Shown: in pieces, positions 16,762-26,290 of the stretch
Numbering within the stretch: the stretch's first letter is position 1
Layout of the letters: each line of letters opens with the position of its first letter
From: Ruminococcus flavefaciens
GTDB lineage: Bacteria > Bacillota > Clostridia > Oscillospirales > Ruminococcaceae
DNA: 64,000 bases
Assembly (NCBI GenBank): GCA_004554385.1
Contig: SFMO01000193.1
Coordinates: 6,660 to 70,659, forward strand
Direction: 5' to 3'
Notes under the pieces: model-generated
What the model saw: only the letters and a program-made list of their open reading frames with translations
What the model was told of the DNA's origin: nothing
Databases searched by the model: none
Program-made: the position numbers and the translations under genes

Positions 16762-18025
16762 CCTTATCGACTCCCTCTAACATAATATCGTCGTACAGTG
16801 CCAGATACTCGGGATCGTCCTGCACCTCAGAGAGAACATAATTGCTTCCCTCGAAAATGACCTTGATCTTCTTGAAGAGCACCTGTTCGCCCTTACGGAT
16901 ATACACACCCTTTTCGCGCTTGACCTTTTCCTGCTCCATACCGTTCTGATCGGTATATTGCTCCTTTACATCGGCAAAGCGGATAGCGTCACGGGGCACC
17001 TTGAGTCCCTCGCATTTCTCCATACCGTTCACAAGGGTGATGAGCTCTACTATCTCAGCTCTGTGCTGAACGAGCTCATAATTGAACTTGCTGCACGAAA
17101 TGATGATGAGGCTCCTGTCGGGCTTTTCGTCGCGTATATCGTAAATAACGGCAGGGTAGCTCTCGGCTGAAGAATCAAATCTGAGTCTGACCTCATTGCC
17201 GATCTCATACTCTTTTTTGGAGTTATCCGCAACAATCGCAAGATACCAGCCGTAGCCGTCAATAAGCTTTCCGACCACATTTGGCGCTGTAGACTTTTTA
17301 TCAGTGATCTCATCTATCTTGTCGCAGGTCAGCTTATCAAGTGACTTGCTGCTCAGCTCTTCCTCATAGCCGTCGATATAGCTGGCAAAATATGCCGATC
17401 TCTTGGCTTTGACAGTCTCTGTCGGGGAGAGTGACTTTGCGTCAAGCTTGGCGATCTCTGACTTTATATCGGATATCTTCTGGTCAAAGCCCTGCACCTC
17501 ATCAGTCATTATCTGATATGTACTGAGCTGAACGAGAAGATTGTCCTTAACTGTTTTAAGTTCTTCATAATTCCCCATGTCCCTGAAGTAGATCAGGCTC
17601 CTGTAGCTCTCATCGATCTTCTCTGAGATGCTGGCAGGCTGAGCCGATTCAAGGGTACCGGGGTTCTGGATTTTTTCGAGAATATTCAGTTCCTTCTGAA
17701 GCACAGACTTCTGGCGCTTTATGCTGAGCTGCTCGTCAGAGGGGTAGGCTTCTGCGATAACAGTATCGCTGCCCACCTTGCCGCCGTCCGCAACATTATA
17801 GCTGAGTACGCCGTTTCCGCTGTAGAGGATCATCTCTTCATCTCTGATGAAAACACCTTTGTACTCCTTTGAGGAGACCGAGGACGCCATGAGAGCAGAG
17901 ACCGTATTGCTCTCTCTGTTGCGGAAATTATAGACTATGCTTATAAAAACTATCAGAAGCAGCACAAGGACAACGTTCCTGAGAAGCTTGACCATGAAGC
18001 TGCCTTCCGACCTGGCAAATCTCAT
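16751..18025 (-). CDS. HlyD-like membrane-anchored adaptor protein
   Basis: A 424-residue protein with a single N-terminal membrane helix (about 12-33) and a large extracytoplasmic part. It shows the HlyD/membrane-fusion pattern: a lipoyl-like segment (GVLSYNVADGGKVGSDTVIAEAYP), a coiled coil of about 100 residues, a returning lipoyl/beta-barrel part (VGKLIDGYGWYLAIVADNSK) and a C-terminal region (VPRDAIRF, KGVYIRKGEQVLFKKIKVI). No partner transporter is adjacent. The position between hfq and the yggS-sepF genes suggests a role tied to envelope or division, but that is inference. Confidence 0.75.
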   Translation of the reverse strand: MRFARSEGSFMVKLLRNVVLVLLLIVFISIVYNFRNRESNTVSALMASSVSSKEYKGVFIRDEEMILYSGNGVLSYNVADGGKVGSDTVIAEAYPSDEQLSIKRQKSVLQKELNILEKIQNPGTLESAQPASISEKIDESYRSLIYFRDMGNYEELKTVKDNLLVQLSTYQIMTDEVQGFDQKISDIKSEIAKLDAKSLSPTETVKAKRSAYFASYIDGYEEELSSKSLDKLTCDKIDEITDKKSTAPNVVGKLIDGYGWYLAIVADNSKKEYEIGNEVRLRFDSSAESYPAVIYDIRDEKPDRSLIIISCSKFNYELVQHRAEIVELITLVNGMEKCEGLKVPRDAIRFADVKEQYTDQNGMEQEKVKREKGVYIRKGEQVLFKKIKVIFEGSNYVLSEVQDDPEYLALYDDIMLEGVDKDDE

Positions 18026-18036
18026 TCAGATCACCC

Positions 18037-18276
18037 TTAGTCGTTCTTTTCTGAAGCGTCGAGGATAGATACTGCTCTTGCAGGGATGATAGTTGAGATA
18101 GCATGCTTGTAAACCAGCTGCTGCTTGCCGTCGCAGTCGAAGATAGCGACATAGCTGTCAAAGCCTCTTACCATTCCCTTGAACTGGAAACCGTTTGTGA
18201 GGATGATGGTGACCATTATTTTGTCTTTTCTGCACTGATTGAGGAACACATCCTGCAAATTGATTGTTTTGTTCAT
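18037..18276 (-). CDS. hfq: RNA chaperone Hfq
   Basis: Hexameric Sm-like protein that supports small RNA action. The 79-residue product starts at the ATG at 18276 ([13 protein letters not shown]); an ATG two codons earlier sits on the AGGAG site. It has Gln in NLQD for U-rich RNA binding, the Sm1 segment [16 protein letters not shown] and the Sm2 motif YKHAIST. It follows miaA as in many bacteria. An extended -10-like TGATATAAT (minus strand, 18377-18369) might give it a promoter of its own. A candidate small RNA lies near 59.0 kb. Confidence 0.96.
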   Translation of the reverse strand: MNKTINLQDVFLNQCRKDKIMVTIILTNGFQFKGMVRGFDSYVAIFDCDGKQQLVYKHAISTIIPARAVSILDASEKND

Positions 18277-18380
18277 ACACATTCTCCTATTCGATTTATT
18301 TGTTTGTCTGCGTATTTTTGTGAGTAAAATATTTTGTCAAATAGAGCGCACATAAATACACACAGTTCATTATATCACAT

Positions 18381-19328
18381 TTAAAAATATTTGGCTATAC
18401 TTTTTTTGCATTTTTCTAATATTTCATTATTTTTATTAAATCTGTCCAAAAAAATCCACTCTATACGCCCATTTTTCCGGAACCACGTCAGTTGACGCTT
18501 GGCATAATGCCGTGTTTCCTGCTTGATTATGCCGATACAGTCCGAAAGTTCTGCTTTTCCCTCGAAATATGGGATAAGCTCCTTGTAGCCGATAGCGTTG
18601 GCGGCAGTCTTCATGCCGCTTTCCTGCCACAGCTGACGGGCTTCCTCAACAAGACCTGCCTTTACCATTTCATCAACGCGCAGGTCTATGCGGTCGTAGA
18701 GCGTCTGCCTGTTTTCGTAATTGAGCCCTATTATCAGGGATTCATATGGACTTTCCACCATTCTGCTCTCCCGCTTGAGGTCGCTGAATTTTCGTCCCGT
18801 AACGTGACAGACCTCCATAGCGCGGACAACTCTCACCAGATTATTTGGGTGTATGCCCTCTGCGGCTTCGCTGTCCATTTCCGCAAGCCGTGCGTGGAGT
18901 GCCTCGTTTCCATGTTCCTTGGCGAAGGCATAAAGCTCCTGACGGTAAGCCTCATCGCTGCCGCCCTCAGAGAACTTCACATTTTCAAGGAGAGAATCCA
19001 CATAAAGTCCCGTGCCGCCCACTATAATAGGAAGCTTTCCCCGTGACAGGACTTCCTGTATCTTCTCGTTGGCGAGACTGACATAGTCCGCAGCACTGAA
19101 GCTGACGTCCCTGTCGAGGACGCCCATGAGGTGATGGGGTATTCCCTGTTTTTCGGCTTCTGTGGGCTTTGCCGAAGCTATGTCCATGCCCTTGTATATC
19201 TGCATGGAATCGGCGGAGATGACCTCTCCGCCGTAAATCTTCGCAAGCTCAACGCCCAGCCATGTCTTGCCCGATGCGGTAGGTCCCACAACAGCAAGCA
19301 CGAAGGGCTTGTTATTCTTTTCGTTCAT
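18381..19328 (-). CDS. miaA: tRNA dimethylallyltransferase
   Basis: Adds a dimethylallyl group to A37 of tRNAs reading UNN codons. It makes the substrate that MiaB (28147-29526) then methylthiolates, so both steps lie in one gene run. The 315-residue product has the P-loop GPTASGKT, SADSMQIYKGMDIASAKP, GGTGLYVDSLL and VRAMEVCHVTGR. Start is the ATG at 19328 after GGGAG; the frame extends back to a TTG. It overlaps the preceding membrane protein gene by 17 bases. Confidence 0.96.
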   Translation of the reverse strand: MNEKNNKPFVLAVVGPTASGKTWLGVELAKIYGGEVISADSMQIYKGMDIASAKPTEAEKQGIPHHLMGVLDRDVSFSAADYVSLANEKIQEVLSRGKLPIIVGGTGLYVDSLLENVKFSEGGSDEAYRQELYAFAKEHGNEALHARLAEMDSEAAEGIHPNNLVRVVRAMEVCHVTGRKFSDLKRESRMVESPYESLIIGLNYENRQTLYDRIDLRVDEMVKAGLVEEARQLWQESGMKTAANAIGYKELIPYFEGKAELSDCIGIIKQETRHYAKRQLTWFRKNGRIEWIFLDRFNKNNEILEKCKKSIAKYF

Positions 19329-19995
19329 TATCAACTTCTCCCGACTGTATTGGGATCCTCATTTTTGCGGACTGTCTTTCTGCAATTTTTTCTTTAATAA
19401 TTATTACAGCCGCGCACACTGCGAAGAGTACCACTGCCCAAAGAACAAGTGCAAACAGATAATACTTCGGGGCCTTAAAAAATCTGCATCTGAGGTCATC
19501 ACCGTCTGCTTTTATTTCATATGTAACATCATTCAGCGGCGTTTTTTTCACCTCGGTCTCCTTGGTGATACCGAGGATATTGCCGTCCTTATCGCAGTAT
19601 GCTAACTTAATATAGCGAAATTGGCTGAGCGTATGGCTTCCTCCGCCCACTTCCATATACTTATTTTCCGAATCGGGTGACAGGTCGCGCATTTCAAGGT
19701 CAACACCGCTATGCTTCAGGAACAGACTTGTATAGCCGTCCGCGTTATATTCTGCGATCTCGCAGCTGCGGTCAACTTCAAGGACGGATCCATTATATAC
19801 ATTAAAATCCATCTCTGTATCTTCCGCTTTTCCTTTTACGAGTATATCCGCAAAGGCAGTACCCTCGGGCACTTCTCCGAAGTAAATATTCATATGGCCA
19901 AAATCAACGTGCCCTGACAATGCCAGACATACAAAGGTATAAATAAGTACTGCAAAATATACCGCGATAAAAATTACTTTTAATTTTCGTTTCAT
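19312..19995 (-). CDS. Membrane protein of unknown family, paralogue A of a tandem pair
   Basis: A 227-residue protein with a first membrane helix at about 8-29, an extracytoplasmic domain of about 140 residues and a second helix at about 178-200, then a basic tail. It shares with the next gene upstream MKR...FIAVYFAVLI, the block YFGEVPEGTAFADIL and the block YCDKDGNILG, plus YEIKADGD before the second helix. The two are clearly duplicates. I do not recognise the family. It overlaps the miaA start, so it is co-transcribed with the mutL-miaA-hfq group although its role need not be related. Confidence 0.8.
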   Translation of the reverse strand: MKRKLKVIFIAVYFAVLIYTFVCLALSGHVDFGHMNIYFGEVPEGTAFADILVKGKAEDTEMDFNVYNGSVLEVDRSCEIAEYNADGYTSLFLKHSGVDLEMRDLSPDSENKYMEVGGGSHTLSQFRYIKLAYCDKDGNILGITKETEVKKTPLNDVTYEIKADGDDLRCRFFKAPKYYLFALVLWAVVLFAVCAAVIIIKEKIAERQSAKMRIPIQSGEVDNERKE

Positions 19996-20025
19996 ATCAT
20001 TTTCTCCCGTAAAAAGCTGTTATGA

Positions 20026-20724
20026 TCACTCAGTATCTTCCGCCGCTTTTGCGGACCGAGCTTTCTGTGCAGCTTTTCTTCTCAATTTTACGATCACGCT
20101 TACTGCGAGCACTATCACGCTCAACAGTAAAACTGCGATAACATAATACATCCGAGCCAGTACGATCTTGCAGCTGAGTTCATCACCGTCTGCTTTTATT
20201 TCGTATTCAGTATAGTACAGCGGCACGCTTTTTACCTCAGCCTCATTGGTCATACCGAGGATATTGCCGTCCTTATCGCAGTATGCGACCTTTATGTGAC
20301 GGAAGTGTTTTATTATTGGCTGAGTATAACCTCCGAAGCACATATAAGCGTCATTTTCCCCTCGGGCGATCTCAAGCCCCTCCAGATAAACAGAGCCAAA
20401 GTCAGTATGATTGAACATTAAGCTTCGATAATCGTCCTCGTTATACCTTACGATTTCGCTGTTTTCATCGATATCAAAGTCAGGTATCAGCCCAACCAGT
20501 GCACAATAGTTGAAATTAGTATTAATATCAAGATTAAGACGGAGCTCATCATTGCTGTCCTTCAGGAGTATATCCGCAAAGGCAGTACCCTCGGGCACAT
20601 CTCCGAAATAAATATCCATATGCTGAACGTCGACGTCATGTGTCAGAAAGGTGACATAGATAAAAACACATATAAGTACTGCAAAATATACTGCGATGAA
20701 TAATGCTTTAACTGCTCGTTTCAT
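20026..20724 (-). CDS. Membrane protein of unknown family, paralogue B of a tandem pair
   Basis: A 232-residue protein with the same build as its neighbour: helix at about 8-29, an extracytoplasmic part with YFGDVPEGTAFADIL and AYCDKDGNILGM, second helix at about 190-215, and a Lys/Arg-rich tail. It has about 20 extra residues in the middle of the external domain (NTNFNYCALVGLIPDFD). It lies 9 bases after mutL and 30 before paralogue A. The external domains have diverged much more than the conserved blocks, which suggests that those blocks form the functional core. Function unknown. Confidence 0.8.
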   Translation of the reverse strand: MKRAVKALFIAVYFAVLICVFIYVTFLTHDVDVQHMDIYFGDVPEGTAFADILLKDSNDELRLNLDINTNFNYCALVGLIPDFDIDENSEIVRYNEDDYRSLMFNHTDFGSVYLEGLEIARGENDAYMCFGGYTQPIIKHFRHIKVAYCDKDGNILGMTNEAEVKSVPLYYTEYEIKADGDELSCKIVLARMYYVIAVLLLSVIVLAVSVIVKLRRKAAQKARSAKAAEDTE

Positions 20725-20733
20725 GGTGCCTCC

Positions 20734-22761
20734 TTAGGTTCTTTTGAACTGATGTGAGATATTGCTCTTGGTCATGGTGAACATAACAGGTCTTCCGTGG
20801 GGACAATGTCTTATCCTCTCGTCGAAGTATACCTGCTCCGCAAGGGACTGAAGCTCTGCGATATCGTTCTTGTCGTTGCCCTTTATCGCAGATTTGCAGG
20901 CGACTGTATGGAGCATATCGTCCAGCATATGGGACTGCGGGTCGTGGCTGTACATACGGAGATTATTAGCTATCTCCGAGATTATGTCCTCCATGTCAAG
21001 CTCCATAATAAAGGTGGGGACAGCCGTCGCCACAACGCAGGGCTTCTCAGAGAAATCAAACTTAAAACCTAAATCTGCAAGGAGCTCCTGATTTGTTTCG
21101 AGGGCGCTGAATTCGTCCCCTGTAAGGAGAACCCGCACTCCCGTAAGGAGCTGCTGGCTGTACTGTCGGCAGTTGCGGCTCTTGAGGCGCTCAAAGATTA
21201 TGCGCTCATGGGCAGCATGCTTGTCTATCATTATCATGGTGTCGTCGCCCACCTCAGCTACCACGTAGAGTCCGAAGGCTTCGCCGATAACACGTATCTT
21301 GGGCTTTTCTGTCCATACCGACTCCTTCGGAGTTTCAGGCTCCGCAGGCTTCTGCACAGGTGCGGCTGTGAATGCCTGTTGTGTTATGTAGCTGAAGCCC
21401 TCCATAGGCTTCGGCGGCTCAGGCTCTTTCACAGGCTCTGCCGCAGGAGCTTCCTCCTGTACGGGGAATGTCTCTGCTATTGACGCAGGCTTGTCAGCTA
21501 TGGGAGCTGCCGCCTGTACAGGCTTTTCATCGTAGGCAGAACTTGGGGTTATATCCGCAGTATACGGCTGTTCCTCCATAACAGGCTTTGGTGCTGTATA
21601 TGCAGGCTTCGGAGCCTCATACACAGGCATTGGAGATTCCGCCAGCTTCTGTTCTGTCTCCTCTATCTTGTCAACGGGAGTGAACATGAACTCCTGCTGC
21701 TTCATCTCCTCCTGCGGAGGTGCAGCCTTAGTCCAGTCAGCATGGGGCTTCAGCTCGAACTCATAGATCAGACCATCCTTCATCATGGCGTTCTTGACCG
21801 CAAAGTACACTGCGTCAGACACAGATTTCTCATTGGTGAAGCGCACCTCAGCCTTGGTGGGGTGGATATTTACATCCATAGTGCTTGGCGGCAGGTCTAT
21901 GAGAAGCACACAGGCAGGGAATTTTCCTGTCATTATCATGTTGGTGTAGGCATTTTCCAGTGCCGATGAGCAAAGACGTGAGCGGACGTATCTGCCGTTC
22001 ACGAAGAAATTCTGAAAAGCACGGTTGTTCTTGGAATACAGCGGCTTTATAACATAGCCTCCCACCTTCACTCCCTCATATTCGTAGTCCACAGGAATGA
22101 GGTCGCGGGCAAAGTCGCGTCCGTAGACCGCATATATAGCAGAGAAAAGCTCACCATCGCCGCTGGAGTTGAACTCCGTGCGGTTGTCACGGATAAATCT
22201 GAAAGCTATATCGGGGTGAGACATGGCTATTTTCTGTAGTATATTGCTTACTGCATTTCCCTCGGTGACGTCCTTTTTCATGAACTTGCGTCTTGCAGGC
22301 ACATTATAGAACAGGTCACGGATTATGACAGTAGTGCCGTCGGGACAGCCGCTCTCCTCATGGGACTTCTCCGTACTGCCCTCAATGGTATAGAGAGTGC
22401 CATAGAGCTCCTCCCTCTGCTTTGTCATTATCTCAACACGGGCTACCGCCGCAACAGAAGCGAGGGCTTCACCTCGGAAACCGAGAGTGAGGATATTGTC
22501 AAGATCCTCCTTGACACTTATCTTGCTTGTGGCATGGCGGAGAAATGCCTTCGGCACGTCGGCAAATGACATTCCGCAGCCGTCATCGGTAACACGCATA
22601 TATGTGGTTCCGCCGTTTTTTATCTCAACAGTGATGTGAGAAGCTCCCGAATCTATAGAGTTCTCCACAAGCTCCTTTATGACCGATGAGGGGCGCTCTA
22701 TGACCTCACCTGCGGCGATAAGCTCTGATATTTCCTTGCTAAGGACATTAATGGGGGGCAT
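20734..22761 (-). CDS. mutL: DNA mismatch repair protein MutL (endonuclease type)
   Basis: Couples mismatch recognition by MutS to strand incision. The 675-residue product has an N-terminal GHKL ATPase (ELVENSIDSGAS, DDGCGM, GFRGEALASVA), a variable linker rich in Pro, Glu and Ala (about 345-470) and a C-terminal dimerisation domain. The C-terminus carries the metal endonuclease motif DKHAAHERIIFE, matching D-x-H-A-x2-E-x4-E, plus ACKSAIK and CPHGRP. This identifies a nicking MutL, as in bacteria that lack MutH. Ribosome site AAAGGAAG. Confidence 0.97.
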   Translation of the reverse strand: MPPINVLSKEISELIAAGEVIERPSSVIKELVENSIDSGASHITVEIKNGGTTYMRVTDDGCGMSFADVPKAFLRHATSKISVKEDLDNILTLGFRGEALASVAAVARVEIMTKQREELYGTLYTIEGSTEKSHEESGCPDGTTVIIRDLFYNVPARRKFMKKDVTEGNAVSNILQKIAMSHPDIAFRFIRDNRTEFNSSGDGELFSAIYAVYGRDFARDLIPVDYEYEGVKVGGYVIKPLYSKNNRAFQNFFVNGRYVRSRLCSSALENAYTNMIMTGKFPACVLLIDLPPSTMDVNIHPTKAEVRFTNEKSVSDAVYFAVKNAMMKDGLIYEFELKPHADWTKAAPPQEEMKQQEFMFTPVDKIEETEQKLAESPMPVYEAPKPAYTAPKPVMEEQPYTADITPSSAYDEKPVQAAAPIADKPASIAETFPVQEEAPAAEPVKEPEPPKPMEGFSYITQQAFTAAPVQKPAEPETPKESVWTEKPKIRVIGEAFGLYVVAEVGDDTMIMIDKHAAHERIIFERLKSRNCRQYSQQLLTGVRVLLTGDEFSALETNQELLADLGFKFDFSEKPCVVATAVPTFIMELDMEDIISEIANNLRMYSHDPQSHMLDDMLHTVACKSAIKGNDKNDIAELQSLAEQVYFDERIRHCPHGRPVMFTMTKSNISHQFKRT

Positions 22762-22792
22762 TGTTTACTTCCTTTCTGATTTGAAGCGCGGT

Positions 22793-23413
22793 TCAGACCA
22801 GCTTTACCCGTTTTGGTGTGAGTATTACTCCGCCGTATTCGATATGCTCGGCAGTATAATCTGCTGTGTCCATGCGTCCGAACTGCTTTTCCGATACGAT
22901 GGCAAATGGACAGGCGATCGGTGCTGCACCCTCCTTAATATCCATTTCGGGAGTGATGCCCTCGCCAAGCTCCAGCTCTGTCTGCATGGTACGTGTTTTC
23001 GGCAGTATCCAAAGCTTTGAAGCAATGGCTTTCAGCTTCTCCACAGCCTCTTTTTTGTAGGTATCGCCCTCAACGTGCACCTCCTCCTGAGGTATCAGCA
23101 AAGTAAAGATATACTCTCCGCGGATAGGCTCTTCATTCATAATAAAGCCGCGTACCTCGGAAAAACCGCCGTAGTTGAAGTACATCTGCTTGTAATCGTT
23201 GGAAGCGTCCTCGTCATAACCCAGTTCGAAGTCCTCTTCCAGCTTCTTCTGGTTCCAGTCCATGATATCCTCCATAGACTCGTTTTCGGCATTATATGCT
23301 CCGCTCCTGAATTCAAGACCGGCATGCTTGATGTAAGCGGTAAGCTCCTTCATATTGTCAAAATCCAGCTCTGCACGGCTGAATTCCATTGTCAAAGAAA
23401 AATAAGCAGGCAT
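22793..23413 (-). CDS. Conserved-looking cytoplasmic protein of unknown function
   Basis: A 206-residue acidic protein that I do not recognise. Start is the ATG at 23413 (MPAYFSLTMEF), 6 bases after AGAGGTG; the frame begins at the GTG inside that site. There is no signal peptide or membrane segment. Recognisable pieces are an N-terminal strand-rich part, a central VRGFIMNEEP, and a helix KKEAVEKLKAIASKLW. It lies between mutS and mutL, 31 bases from mutL, where it interrupts the usual mutS-mutL adjacency. Nothing in its sequence indicates a repair role. Confidence 0.75.
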   Translation of the reverse strand: MPAYFSLTMEFSRAELDFDNMKELTAYIKHAGLEFRSGAYNAENESMEDIMDWNQKKLEEDFELGYDEDASNDYKQMYFNYGGFSEVRGFIMNEEPIRGEYIFTLLIPQEEVHVEGDTYKKEAVEKLKAIASKLWILPKTRTMQTELELGEGITPEMDIKEGAAPIACPFAIVSEKQFGRMDTADYTAEHIEYGGVILTPKRVKLV

Positions 23414-23424
23414 GATTTGCACCT

Positions 23425-23618
23425 CTGTTTCAATTCATAATTCATAATGCATAATGCATAATTTTATATTTGCGGACGACCATTGGTCGTCCCTACACGT
23501 TTTCTAAAGTTGAGAGTTTAGAGTTGAGAGTTGACGGGACGTCGCCCCTACTTAGCTCTTAGTTCTTAGCTCTTAGCTCTAAATCGGCTAAAGGCTCGGA
23601 ACGCCGAGGCGGCGTTCC
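23425..23618. repeat. Repeat-rich spacer between mutS and the next gene
   Basis: There is no gene here. In order: ATTCATAATTCATAATGCATAATGCATAAT-like copies (23434-23463); the palindrome GGACGACCATTGGTCGTCC (23475-23493); TTGAGAGTTTAGAGTTGAGAG; a run of TTAGCTCTTAGTTCTTAGCTC units (23562-23581); and GGAACGCCG-AGG-CGGCGTTCC (23598-23618). Its stems could act as transcription brakes between mutS and mutL. Related units occur at 1095 and 6468. Confidence 0.6.
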
Positions 23619-26237
23619 CTACTGTATAGCTTTCAGCATATCTCTGAGAAGCTCGCGGCACTCGCCGTCGGTGAGCTCGTCTATATTGGTCTTTTCCAGC
23701 ATTTCCAGAGCAGCTTCTCTGCCGAGACTGCCGAAGCTTATCTGCCCCGATTCCTCGCGGACTGCCGCAGGACGCTCCGAAGCGTGAGCTCTCTCCATTT
23801 CTTCAAGGAGCTCCTTTGCACGGGCGACTACCTTTGCAGGAAGTCCTGCCAGCTTTGCAACGTCAACTCCGTAGCTCTCATCCACACCGCCGCGGACTAT
23901 CTTTCTCAGGAAGCGAATAGTGCCGCCGTGCTTGTTTACGGCGATACTGTAGTTCTTTACGCCCTCCAGCTCGTCCTCAAGCCCGATAAGCTCATGGTAG
24001 TGAGTGGCGAAAAGTGTCTTGCAGCCCAGCTTCTTGGAATTACAGATGAACTCCGCAACTGCACGGGCAATGCTGACGCCGTCAAAGGTGGAGGTGCCTC
24101 TTCCCACCTCGTCAAGGATAACAAGGCTGTCCTTTGTGGCGTTTTTCAGTATATCCGAGACCTCGCTCATCTCCACCATGAATGTGGACTGACCTGCCGT
24201 AAGGTCATCCGATGCTCCCACACGGGTGAATATCTTGTCCACAACGGATATCTTAGCGGAATCAGCAGGGACGAAGCTTCCCATCTGCGCCATGAGGACT
24301 ATGAGAGCAGCCTGCCTCATATATGTAGATTTACCTGACATATTGGGGCCTGTGATTATTGACATGCGGTCAGCCTTTGTGTCGATGTACAGGTCATTTG
24401 GCACGAACATCTCATCAGTGAGCATAAGCTCCACAACAGGGTGACGTCCTGCCTTTATGTCAATAGCACCGTCAATGGCAATGTCGGGCTTGACGTACTG
24501 ATTTCGCAGAGCTACGTCCGCAAAGGAGCAGAGAACGTCCACAGCCGCAACTGCCGAGGCAGTTTTCTGAACGGCTTCAAGCTTTGTCGCAAGGAAGTCA
24601 CGTACCTCAGAGAATATGTCAGCTTCGAGAGAAAGTGCCTTGTCCTTTGCACCGAGTATGGCATTCTCGGCGTTTTTCAGCTCCTCTGTGATGAAGCGCT
24701 CGGCGTTTGCAAGGGTCTGCTTGCGTATCCAGCCCTCGGGGATAAGGTCGTAGTATGAGCGTGTGACCTCAAGATAATAGCCGAATACACGGTTGAAGCC
24801 GATCTTCAGGTTCTTGATGCCTGTGGCTTCCTTCTCACGCTGCTCTATCTCGTCGATGATGCTCCTGCCGTTGTTCATTATGTGACGAAGCTCGTCAAGC
24901 TCCTTATTGAAGCCCTCCTTGATAACACCGCCGTCCTTGACGGAGATAGGCGGCTCGTCCATAATGGCGTTCTCAACAAGGTTCACCAGCTCGTCCAACA
25001 TAGATATTTCGTCGTTATATCGTGCAAGGAGCTTTGAATCACCAAGCTTTGCAAGCTCCTGCTTTATGAGGGGCAGCTGCATGGCTGTAGCCGAAAGGGA
25101 CTTCAGGTCTCTCGGATTTGCGCTCTTGTACATGACCTTTGTCATAAGACGCTCCAGGTCGTAGACTCTGTCAAGAAGGTCGGTAAGGTCGGCGAGCACA
25201 ACGCTCTTGCGGTAGAGTGCCTCAACTGCGTCAAGGCGCTCGATTATCCTTGCAGGGCTTTTAAGGGGCTGCTCTATCCAGTTTTTCAGCATACGGCGTC
25301 CCATAGATGTCTTTGTTGAGTCCAGCACCCACATGAGAGAGCCCTTCTTCTCCTTGCTGCGGAGTGTCTCTGTGAGTTCAAGATTTCGTCTTGCGTTCAG
25401 GTCAAGTCCCATGAACTGTTCGCCGTTAAGGAGCTCAATAGATGTGAATCTTGAAACCGATGTCTTCTGGGTATCGTTTATGTAATCGAAGAGTCCGCAT
25501 ACTGCCGCACAGTCAGCTCCGTCCTCGCTTATGCCCAGCTCTGTGACGGACTTCACGCCGAAAACTGCCGCAGCCATATCCCTTCGTGCTGACGGCTCAA
25601 AGCATACAGCGTCACGGAGTGTCACTGCACAGGAAAGTCTCACCTTGATGAACTCCGAGGCAGCCTTAAGTGAAAGAAAGCTCTGTGGGAATATGACCTC
25701 AGCAGGCTGACAGCGTGAAAGCTCGTTGATGACCCCTGCTTCAAGGTCCTTGCCCTCAAAAAAGCTGAGTGCCGCCTCACCTGTTGAAAGGTCGGCAGAA
25801 GCCACGCCGCAGGTCTTTGCTGACTCGTCATAGAAAATGCTGCAGATATAATTGTTGCTGCCGTCATCGAGCATACTGCTCTCAGTCAGCGTACCTGGAG
25901 TTACCACACGGATGACGTCGCGTACAACTATGCCCTTGGTCTCGGCAGGGTCGGTGAGCTGCTCGCAGACAGCCACCTTGAAGCCCAGATCAATGAGCCT
26001 CTTTATATACATATCCGCCGCATGATATGGCACTCCGCACATAGGAGCTCTTTCTTCCAGTCCGCAGTCCCTGCCCGTCAGAGTCAGCTCAAGGGCTTTT
26101 GAGACTACTACGGCATCGTCGAAGAACATCTCGTAGAAGTCGCCGAGGCGGAAGAACAGTATACAGTCCTGATACTTGTCCTTGACCTCGAAGTACTGCT
26201 GCATCATGGGGGATATTTTACTTCTGTCGATTTCCAT
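23619..26237 (-). CDS. mutS: DNA mismatch recognition ATPase MutS
   Basis: Binds mispaired bases and recruits MutL. The 872-residue product has the usual size and order: N-terminal mismatch-binding domain with the Phe-x-Glu segment GDFYEMF, connector, core and clamp (ITGIKNLKIGFNRVFGYYLEV is the clamp junction), and C-terminal ATPase with GPNMSGKSTYMRQ, LDEVGRGTSTFDG and ATHYHEL. Start is the ATG at 26237 after AAAGGAG. It sits downstream of miaB and a YlbF/YmcA-like gene as in Bacillus (ymcB-ymcA-cotE-mutS). Confidence 0.98.
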   Translation of the reverse strand: MEIDRSKISPMMQQYFEVKDKYQDCILFFRLGDFYEMFFDDAVVVSKALELTLTGRDCGLEERAPMCGVPYHAADMYIKRLIDLGFKVAVCEQLTDPAETKGIVVRDVIRVVTPGTLTESSMLDDGSNNYICSIFYDESAKTCGVASADLSTGEAALSFFEGKDLEAGVINELSRCQPAEVIFPQSFLSLKAASEFIKVRLSCAVTLRDAVCFEPSARRDMAAAVFGVKSVTELGISEDGADCAAVCGLFDYINDTQKTSVSRFTSIELLNGEQFMGLDLNARRNLELTETLRSKEKKGSLMWVLDSTKTSMGRRMLKNWIEQPLKSPARIIERLDAVEALYRKSVVLADLTDLLDRVYDLERLMTKVMYKSANPRDLKSLSATAMQLPLIKQELAKLGDSKLLARYNDEISMLDELVNLVENAIMDEPPISVKDGGVIKEGFNKELDELRHIMNNGRSIIDEIEQREKEATGIKNLKIGFNRVFGYYLEVTRSYYDLIPEGWIRKQTLANAERFITEELKNAENAILGAKDKALSLEADIFSEVRDFLATKLEAVQKTASAVAAVDVLCSFADVALRNQYVKPDIAIDGAIDIKAGRHPVVELMLTDEMFVPNDLYIDTKADRMSIITGPNMSGKSTYMRQAALIVLMAQMGSFVPADSAKISVVDKIFTRVGASDDLTAGQSTFMVEMSEVSDILKNATKDSLVILDEVGRGTSTFDGVSIARAVAEFICNSKKLGCKTLFATHYHELIGLEDELEGVKNYSIAVNKHGGTIRFLRKIVRGGVDESYGVDVAKLAGLPAKVVARAKELLEEMERAHASERPAAVREESGQISFGSLGREAALEMLEKTNIDELTDGECRELLRDMLKAIQ

Positions 26238-26290
26238 TGGTTTAGCTCCTTTATCTAAAATACATATCTGCCGCTCGTTTCTTTATGCGG

